Source: Elephas maximus indicus (lineage: Eukaryota; Chordata; Mammalia; Proboscidea; Elephantidae). Taken from it: a stretch of DNA of 64,000 bases. The stretch covers positions 102,810,480 to 102,874,479 of the forward strand of contig NC_064825.1 in the NCBI RefSeq assembly GCF_024166365.1, read 5' to 3'. How positions within the stretch are numbered: position 1 is the stretch's first letter; every line of letters starts with the position of its first letter. Below are positions 58,601 through 64,000 of this stretch, piece by piece. The notes beneath the pieces were generated by a model, which was not told where the DNA came from, made no database searches, and saw only the letters and a program-made list of their open reading frames with translations. The position numbers and the translations under genes are program-made.

Positions 58601-61371
58601 AAGAAGAGGTATCTGGTAGTGAGAATTCCCTCAGGAATTTTTTTCCTTGGGGGCAGAGCCACATGAGATGTTTCCAAGTCTTTAAATAAGAAAACCAGAA
58701 TTTCACTTTAATTGTAGTGGAAGCCTCCAGATATAACCAGGGGTGTGTGACGAGAGAGAGACTAACATGACTTAAAGAATGTTATGTTGGCTGAATTTTT
58801 AAGTAAAATGTCTATATGTAAAACTTGTAAATGTCACTGTGCCTGTCAGCTAGGGACAGCAGAAGAAGAAACAGCTGGGAGCTTGCACAGTCTGCAGAAA
58901 GCAAACCACAAAGACTCACTGCTAAATACTGGGGTCCAAGAGTATTTAGACCAGCAAGATTTCCCCACACAGATGCTGCGCTGATTTGCTGCATCTGCTG
59001 CTGGAGCTGCTGGGCCATTCTCTTCTGTTCTTTGTCCTTCTGTGTATCCGCAAATTTCACCACCATGGGGGATGAGCAACCCTATGAATATACCAAAACC
59101 AAAGAGTCAAATTCCTCCTCCTGCGTCAAGGACAAATCCTGCTTCCTACTGACATGCAGGCTGCATTCTAATTTCATTCGTTGTCAAATAGCTGTCCTCC
59201 TGATAGACACAGGTGGCAAAAGGGCAACTATTTCCATTCAATACGTTAATTTTAAAGAAAGCATTGGGTTTCAACTTTAAGACACACTGGCCTCTTTAAC
59301 TTTTAGGGCAGTTTGATGCTATACACGCTGCTGGACTTTGACGGCCAGCTGTCCTCGCATTCTCACACCACGGAATGTTCCTTCTTTCCCCACCTGCTCC
59401 CTACCTCCATGGTCTGTGCTTGGTGCATTGCCTTGATAGCCGTCTGTGCCATAGCTCTTGTTGTAAAAGTCACAAACGCACAACCTGGTAAGAGAAGAAT
59501 CAATAACTCATTCGTTTGCTTATTTATCTGACAGATATTTACTAAGTACCCACTACGTGCCAAGAACCATGTTAGTGATACAAACATGTCCCTGCCTTCA
59601 GGTGTTCATGAGCTAGTGGATGACACAGATATGTTACAACAGGGTCACAAGTGCTATCATGAAAAACTAAGGAGCCACAGGCAGGAAAAAAAGTGCCTCA
59701 GGAAGAAAGAAGAAATCACATTCCCTAGTTCTTCCTGAAAAAGAAAATGGGAGAAGAAAGTGTTTTCATTTTGGCATCATGAACCTCTCCAAGCACAAAG
59801 AGAATTTTAATACACAATACTGAAGGATAGAATTTAGACCCCTTAGGAGTGCTGGGAAAACACTATGGGGACCAACTGGTAGGAGGAGTCATGGTGGGAC
59901 AGAACCTAGGTATACAGCACTGAGCAGGAGGCCCACGTCTCTCCATCCTAAGACAGCTATGTTGGCTAGGAATCAAAAGAAACTCCAAATTTAAGATGAG
60001 TATCTTTAAAGGCTAAAAATGTACCCACCTCGGCTCAGGCCATCAGGTCCCCGCAATATCCGGCACTCTTCAATCTGTCCAAATGAAGAGAACATGACTC
60101 GGATGTCATTTTCAGTGCACTTCTTGGAAATCATACCAATAAACAGCTTCCTGTCTTCCACTGCTAAGAGAGTAAAACACAAAAGGCTTAAACAACATTA
60201 TTAAAAGAGGAGGTGCAGCACAGACCACGGAATCAGACCACCTGGGTTTGAACCCTACTCTGTATCTTTATACCATATTCCACTGATTCCGAGATACACT
60301 TTTTTTTTTTCATGATTTAATATCTCTAAAATCACAAGACTTCTTATAATCAGCAGCATCTTAAAATTATAACTGGAAACATTTAGATGAAATATGGTAG
60401 CTTTGTGATCTTGGTGAAAATTAATTCTTCTGTACCTGTTTCCTCATCTGATTAATGATGATAATTAATAGCTGTTGTATTAAATTAATACATGCAAAGC
60501 ACTTGGCATCCTACCTAATTAGCAATGTTTGTTCTTACTAGCAATATTCTACTAAAGAAGGATGTGGTCTTCAAACTTAAACTGATGTGACAAGGGGAAC
60601 AAAACACACGTCAGTGAGCGCAAATGTTCACTTTCCTTTTCTGACTATTCTTTTAAGGGCTACTAAGTTCTCCTTCCTAACTTGCTCATTTTCCCCTCTC
60701 ACCCTTGGTCCATAAGAAATTGTATTTCTCAAGGGCATTCCAGTTCATTCTAAAATATTGTTGTAATGTTTCCCTATCAACTATTTTTCTCATTTATTAA
60801 AAAAAAAAAAAAAAAAAAAGGCAGACAACTGAGAGGACAGATTACTTAGAGCACAATGCAACCCAGGTGCCAAAAGAACAGCAAACAAACTAAGGAGACA
60901 CCTTATGACGAGAAGGCTTTATATGCCTGCTTACCATTGTTCTTCTCACTGTCAGCAGGTTTCATCTGTATAGGATGATGCATCTAAGAAGGCAAAAATA
61001 TGGGTATTATCACTGTACCCATAGAAGGTACTCAGAAACATTACTGAGGAATTATTAAAACTAGAGTCTAAAGAGTTGTCTCTGAACTCATGTCTACCCC
61101 ATCATCTGTCTTCCCAAAATACCAGACTAGACGGAATGCTAGTCAAGAAGTCAAAATACCCAAGACTCTTTTTCATCAGTTCCTGTGGCAGTCACCCTTT
61201 CCCCCCAGAACAATTTGCACTGTATGCCTGATGAGTACGTTCCGTGTGTCAGAACCACCACAGCCCCATTTGCTAGTAGCCTGCTTACCCCTGGGAGGAC
61301 CTTCATGTTGTGAAGAGCATTCTGCGCTTCTAATGCAGCTTTACGGGTGTAAAATGTAACAAAACAGCACC
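46553..61371 (-). CDS. CELF1: CELF1 (CUGBP1), RNA-binding protein (partial, last 11 coding exons)
   Basis: Nuclear and cytoplasmic regulator of splicing, translation and mRNA decay that binds UG-rich RNA; its balance with MBNL is disturbed in myotonic dystrophy. Eleven exons join in phase to 427 codons matching human residues 60-486: 61289-61371, 60935-60983, 60029-60163, 59405-59484, 58920-59081, 52732-52807, 51100-51228, 50613-50723, 49150-49335, 47093-47236 and 46553-46680. Seen in order: end of RRM1 (RNP1 GCCFVTF), RRM2 (RNP2 LFIGMI, RNP1 GCAFVTF), the Gln/Ala/Ser-rich linker, and RRM3 (RNP2 LFIYHL, RNP1 KCFGFVSY) ending KNDSKPY. Exons for the first 59 residues were searched for in 61372-64000 and not found. 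Confidence 0.98.
47093..47236 (-). CDS. CELF1: CELF1 exon, RRM3 first half
   Basis: [10 protein letters not shown] to NLSKCF; GAAG acceptor, GTATGT donor. RNP2 LFIYHL and most of the RRM3 fold. Confidence 0.97.
47583..47800 (+). mobile_element. Old LINE-1 3' UTR in CELF1 intron
   Basis: gatcggcagttgccagagac, gtggtggttaccaaaccgta, ttttactgtatgtaaattat. L1M-type, antisense to CELF1. Confidence 0.8.
47840..48030 (+). mobile_element. Divergent RTE-tailed SINE in CELF1 intron
   Basis: gtccctgggtggtacaaaca, aagttcgagttcacccagag, tagagtcaacacgacagcaa and a T-run. Same variant as 31995-32203. Confidence 0.75.
48031..49149 (-). other. CELF1 intron, remainder
   Basis: No recent repeat and no exon recognised; L2-like trace near 48150-48460. 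Confidence 0.5.
49150..49335 (-). CDS. CELF1: CELF1 exon, linker before RRM3
   Basis: [10 protein letters not shown] to AAGSQKE; AAG acceptor, GTGAGT donor. One difference from human: GLGGSG where human has GLGSSG. Confidence 0.97.
49748..50290 (-). mobile_element. RTE/BovB LINE, 5'-truncated, in CELF1 intron
   Basis: Inverted 3' end: (gtt)n, aggtgccatcaggttggttc, ttgtcgaggatattcttctt, cacaattcaaaggcatcaat, ttgcccaataaaatgcatca. Same element as at 12395, with many changes. Confidence 0.9.
50293..50520 (-). repeat. MIR in CELF1 intron
   Basis: ttgagcacacactatgtgcc, taatttcataataatcctct, agatgagaaagtagccttag. Confidence 0.65.
50613..50723 (-). CDS. CELF1: CELF1 exon, Ser-rich linker, tandem acceptor
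   Basis: [10 protein letters not shown] to NVSSLA. The acceptor is TAGCAG: exon from 50723 gives SSGSSPS as in human; exon from 50726 would insert Ala (SSAGSSPS). Confidence 0.95.
51100..51228 (-). CDS. CELF1: CELF1 exon, Ala-rich linker
   Basis: [10 protein letters not shown], then LAAAASAAQ, to LSVLTSS; ACAG acceptor, GTAAGC donor. Codons for the Ala tract form a perfect palindrome (51171-51199). Confidence 0.97.
51229..52731 (-). other. CELF1 intron
   Basis: 1503 bp with no interspersed repeat recognised. A TGCATG (RBFOX-type) motif lies near 52209, about 520 bases downstream of the LYLQ exon; significance unknown. Confidence 0.5.
52732..52807 (-). CDS. CELF1: CELF1 exon with alternative LYLQ acceptor
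   Basis: [10 protein letters not shown] to SSLHPMG. A TAG acceptor starts the exon at 52807 and includes LYLQ; a second CAG twelve bases on (exon from 52795) omits it. LYLQ-plus and LYLQ-minus isoforms are known for human CELF1. Confidence 0.95.
53156..53530. repeat. Dispersed repeat, copy 1, CELF1 intron
   Basis: Aligns along its length, same orientation, with 63578-63960: attattttctgctttgaatt, cccacaagcctatcctaagt, gtggtacatatgaagtacca, tcaaaatttctag, cagcttccca. Family not recognised. Confidence 0.8.
53531..54847 (-). other. CELF1 intron, no exon seen
   Basis: Possible continuation of the dispersed repeat and an old DNA-transposon-like stretch (aaagggatccatgatcccac near 54247); unassigned. 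Confidence 0.4.
54848..54930 (+). mobile_element. AfroSINE 3' fragment
   Basis: cctggaaaccctatggggga, tatgagttggaattgactca, cggcaacagattttgg. Confidence 0.75.
55183..58350 (-). mobile_element. RTE/BovB LINE, near full length, in CELF1 intron
   Basis: About 3.17 kb, same (minus) orientation as CELF1. Both ends are present: (gtt)n tail at the left and the inverted RTE 5' end cgacaaactgacagacatgt at the right. Frames show RT motif [14 protein letters not shown], motif [12 protein letters not shown] and catalytic [10 protein letters not shown], plus endonuclease-like pieces ([11 protein letters not shown]), but frameshifts and stops divide them. It keeps motif B, unlike the 12395 copy. Inactive. 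Confidence 0.92.
58920..59081 (-). CDS. CELF1: CELF1 exon, end of RRM2 and Gln-rich linker
   Basis: [10 protein letters not shown] to NTLGPQYLA, with the [10 protein letters not shown] run; TAG acceptor, GTGAGT donor. Confidence 0.97.
59405..59484 (-). CDS. CELF1: CELF1 exon, RRM2 RNP1
   Basis: [10 protein letters not shown] to HQAQTME after a split Gly; CCAG acceptor, GTAGGG donor. Confidence 0.97.
59485..60028 (-). other. CELF1 intron, no feature
   Basis: MIR/L2-like trace (gacagatatttactaagtac near 59530) only. Confidence 0.45.
60029..60163 (-). CDS. CELF1: CELF1 exon, RRM2 first half, tandem acceptor
   Basis: [10 protein letters not shown] to GPDGLSR. The acceptor is TTAGCAG: the upstream AG (exon from 60163) gives NNAVED as in human; the downstream AG (exon from 60160) drops the Ala. 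Confidence 0.96.
60212..60540 (+). repeat. MIR split by an unassigned insert
   Basis: MIR 5' half (accacctgggtttgaaccct) and 3' half (ctgtacctgtttcctcatct, tacatgcaaagcacttggca) are separated at about 60270-60410 by a sequence with an internal T-run (gagatacactttttttttt). Confidence 0.6.
60935..60983 (-). CDS. CELF1: CELF1 exon (49 bp)
   Basis: [16 protein letters not shown] plus one base; TTAG acceptor, GTAAGC donor. Joins RRM1 to RRM2. Confidence 0.95.
61289..61371 (-). CDS. CELF1: CELF1 exon, end of RRM1
   Basis: [10 protein letters not shown] to NMKVLPG after a split Gly; GCAG acceptor, GTAAGC donor. RNP1 of RRM1. Confidence 0.97.
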
Positions 61372-63577
61372 CTGCAATATATAAGATTGTATAAAATCAA
61401 AGCATTCCTTTGAAAAACAGACGATTCCTAGATCACTCTCTCCTCCACAGACATGTTGGAACTTAAAGAGATGGCAGGGTTTACTAAAATTAAAAAAAAA
61501 AAAAAATTTTTTTTTTGGAGGGGGGACAACTGAGCAGAAGAAAATAACCAACCAGATTATTCTCCGTGCATTTTATTACCGTTACAGTCTCCTCCTAGTT
61601 ATGTTAAAATTCTGCTTTAGCTGCTCCTATAACTTCTCTGGAAAACATGACCTCCCTTACAAAGGCTGCGGTATCGTTCCACCCAATCCACCCTACTTGG
61701 TACACCAGCTAGTGTGCTGGGCAAGAAGACCAATCTGTGAACAAGAAAAACAGGACCTGCCCTCTTGCATCTTATAGTCTACCAGGAACTCTTTCTTTCC
61801 CTGCTGTCTCAAAATAAACCACTCCCTACATCGTAGCCAGTTTCTACCATATGTCTCCAACATAACTATCACTTATAACATTATAAAATGACTTAAGAGC
61901 AAGAACATCTTAACGTCTTGGCTCTCATCAATGTAATTATGCTCCTAACAGGATACAGTACTGAGATCTGTTGATTTTGTGCTTTGTGTCTTTATCGCTG
62001 ATGGGGTCAGGAGTGTGCCTTGTAAATCTTGGGATTCAATGTGGTGATGCACCCATAGTCCCATGAAATATCTATAGATTTCTTTCAAAATCACAGTGCA
62101 GTTCAGATGCTAAATTACTTCATTTTATACTGCACGTCATTTTCAGACACTACAACACTTCATATTTTTGGCTACCTTGTGCCACAAGGAGACAACAATT
62201 CCTCTGCTACTGAGCTCATTTCAGACGTGATAACCATACCTGCTCACAGTTGTACTGTAGAACACCTTTCACATAAAATTTCTCTGAAATTGGTCATTTG
62301 GAAAAATAAGAGTATGCCTCTGTGTGTACAGGGACAGAGTTAATGCCTTATCTACCATTGGTCCTGTAAAACTTCACCCTGCTGGGTATTTCTGGAAGCA
62401 GCTCAGCCTTTCTTCTCCTGCTAATTTTGGAGGCTACCGCCAACAGGATGCCTACACACAAGTTCCTCCTAGTTCAGCAGCCATCCAGCAAGACCTCTGT
62501 AACACTAACAAGAAATCCATGTACACATGGACTATCTTCTCTTTCCGCTTCTCTAGCCAAAACACTAAAGACAACCGTATGTGGTAGATCAAATGAGACA
62601 CACACATGGGTCTGTCTCTTGAATTTAGAGCTTTTTCAGAGGGCTGCCTAAGACCCAATTTACAAATCACCCTTATAATGTCAACTTAACTTTTGATTTT
62701 TAAGCCATTAAATGTGTTTGGACTGTAAGATACAACTACTAGATTCCCCTATATGATCACAGCAGCATCCTAGCAATCAGAGACTGCACACAGCAAAAAA
62801 TGTATCTATAAAAACCCAAATACGTGTGCCCTACCCAAAACCCTCACCTTTCCCCTTCCCCAAACAGTAAGTGTCAGCTACTAGACTGATATAAATTCCT
62901 ACAGAAGGTTCCCTACAGTGCAGTCAGGAGGTGGGTCACCTAAGTGAAGACTGCTTCCCCAACTACCACAGGGCCACTGGAGCTCTGCAACTAATACGGC
63001 AGCTAAGAGGTCCTTCTGGGAAGTGCTAGCCCCTCCTCCTCCTGAAACAGCAGCAAGTCTGCCCAGCTTCCCCTGAATACCAGTTCAGATATAAGCAGCC
63101 TCCACAGAGCATGGAAGGAAACCTCTGGCAAAACCAGGGGGCAGCACCTAACCCCAAGAGGGGTTCACTGAGTGTAGATTTTCCAGCTAAAAAACGTGAC
63201 GGCAGAAACAGAGAAAGGGAGTGACAGCCGGGGGCCGGGGCGACGACGACTGTGCCCCCTGGTGGAAAGATTGATTAGTACATGATATCTCACCTGAGTG
63301 GCAGTGCCTGCTGGTGGCCAGACTGACCACAGAGTGTTCTTTGGTGTATTTGGGAGAGATTTAAAGTTGAAAAATTAGCTCTGGAACTATCAAATCCCAT
63401 TTAAGCCAGAAAGGGAGAAGTTATCACAGAGAGGGAGAGGAAATGGTAAGCAAAGGCCAAAGGCTCTGGCCACCGAAGAGCTTCTTGCAGAAAGCCAAAA
63501 CAAAAACAAAACCCAAAAAAAAACCCAAAACATCAAATAATGGAGAAAACTGAGAAAGTTAAACCTTTCATGAACCA
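61372..63577 (-). other. CELF1 intron, no exon found
   Basis: Searched for the exon encoding human residues 1-59; not present. Holds A/T runs near 61490 and a CTCF-like motif at 63253. Confidence 0.6.
63253..63265 (-). promoter_or_regulatory. CTCF-like core motif
   Basis: Plus strand tgccccctggtgg, i.e. CCACCAGGGGGCA on the minus strand, matches the CTCF core. It sits in a small GC/CpG-rich patch (ccggggcgacgacgac) within an AT-rich intron. Confidence 0.55.
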
Positions 63578-63960
63578 ATTATTTTCTGCTTTGAATTTTT
63601 TGTTGATATCATATGTCTTCATTAATGGAAGTATGCTGAATCACTGAGTGTGTCCGAATTTGTGGTAGGTAGCATGGATTTTTTTCTTGCCCCTTCCCAC
63701 AAGCCTATCCTAAGTGTTCAGTGGTACATATGAAGTACCACTAATTATACCCCACAGTCCCCACTGGGTCTACTGGTACATATGTGTAACTAATATAAAT
63801 CTTCAAAATTTCTATTTTTCCTACCAAAACTTCAGATACTTCGTACAATATCCTATAAAAACAGTAATTTGCAGCACACGCCCAATTCTTTGGTTTCAAA
63901 CAGTCAAAAGACCCCTGCTTTGCGGCAGAACGCACTGTCAGTGCCGCAGCAGCTTCCCAA
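63578..63960. repeat. Dispersed repeat, copy 2, CELF1 intron
   Basis: Same orientation and order of blocks as 53156-53530, with scattered mismatches and small indels. Contains a small hairpin (agtggtac, 7 bases, gtaccact). It may continue beyond the window. Confidence 0.8.
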
Positions 63961-64000
63961 TGAGTGTTCAAAGGCAGAAGAAGTACTTGGTCCCTAGAGG

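Noticed and set aside
61372-63577. Upstream CELF1 coding exon (human residues 1-59)
   Set aside because: Searched on the minus strand for the RRM1 N-terminal half; no matching exon, so it must lie beyond base 64000.

Overview
The window is vertebrate nuclear DNA from a placental mammal, most likely an elephant or a close afrotherian relative. Two lines of evidence support this. First, it holds three multi-exon genes with canonical GT/AG introns whose exons translate to near-human PSMC3, RAPSN and CELF1. Second, it is littered with a tRNA-headed SINE that shares its tail with an RTE/BovB-type LINE, the combination known as AfroSINE and RTE1 in afrotherian genomes. No bacterial, plasmid or phage sequence is seen.

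All three genes lie on the minus strand in the same order as on human 11p11.2, so transcription runs from high to low coordinates. (1) PSMC3 (1093-3484, partial): coding exons 1-6 of the 26S proteasome ATPase Rpt5 with a GC-rich promoter at about 3250-3870; the rest of the AAA domain lies left of base 1. (2) 3.9-17.4 kb is intergenic: SINEs, two RTE copies, an L1 tail, a probable LTR, a foldback element and a degenerate minisatellite. (3) RAPSN (17704-26479, complete): eight coding exons giving a 412-residue rapsyn, with a poly(A) signal at 17483-17488 and a promoter with two E-boxes near 26680. (4) 27-40 kb is repeat-dominated intergenic DNA. (5) CELF1 (46553-61371, partial): eleven coding exons matching human residues 60-486, with a roughly 6.3 kb 3' UTR down to about 40.25 kb; the exons for the first 59 residues lie beyond base 64000.

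The genes do not form a pathway: PSMC3 unfolds substrates for the proteasome, RAPSN clusters acetylcholine receptors at the neuromuscular junction, and CELF1 regulates splicing, translation and decay of mRNAs. Their linkage is conserved mammalian synteny. Exon borders were set by reading the sequence; each exon length and phase sums exactly to the expected protein.

The most notable observations are: loss of the human-type PSMC3 start codon; two adjacent changes in the rapsyn RING loop; a 13-copy minisatellite that appears to have grown out of a SINE; a pair of unassigned related sequences of about 380 bp in CELF1 introns; three tandem alternative acceptors in CELF1; and several layered retroelement insertions. 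I found nothing that looks like an undescribed multi-gene system.
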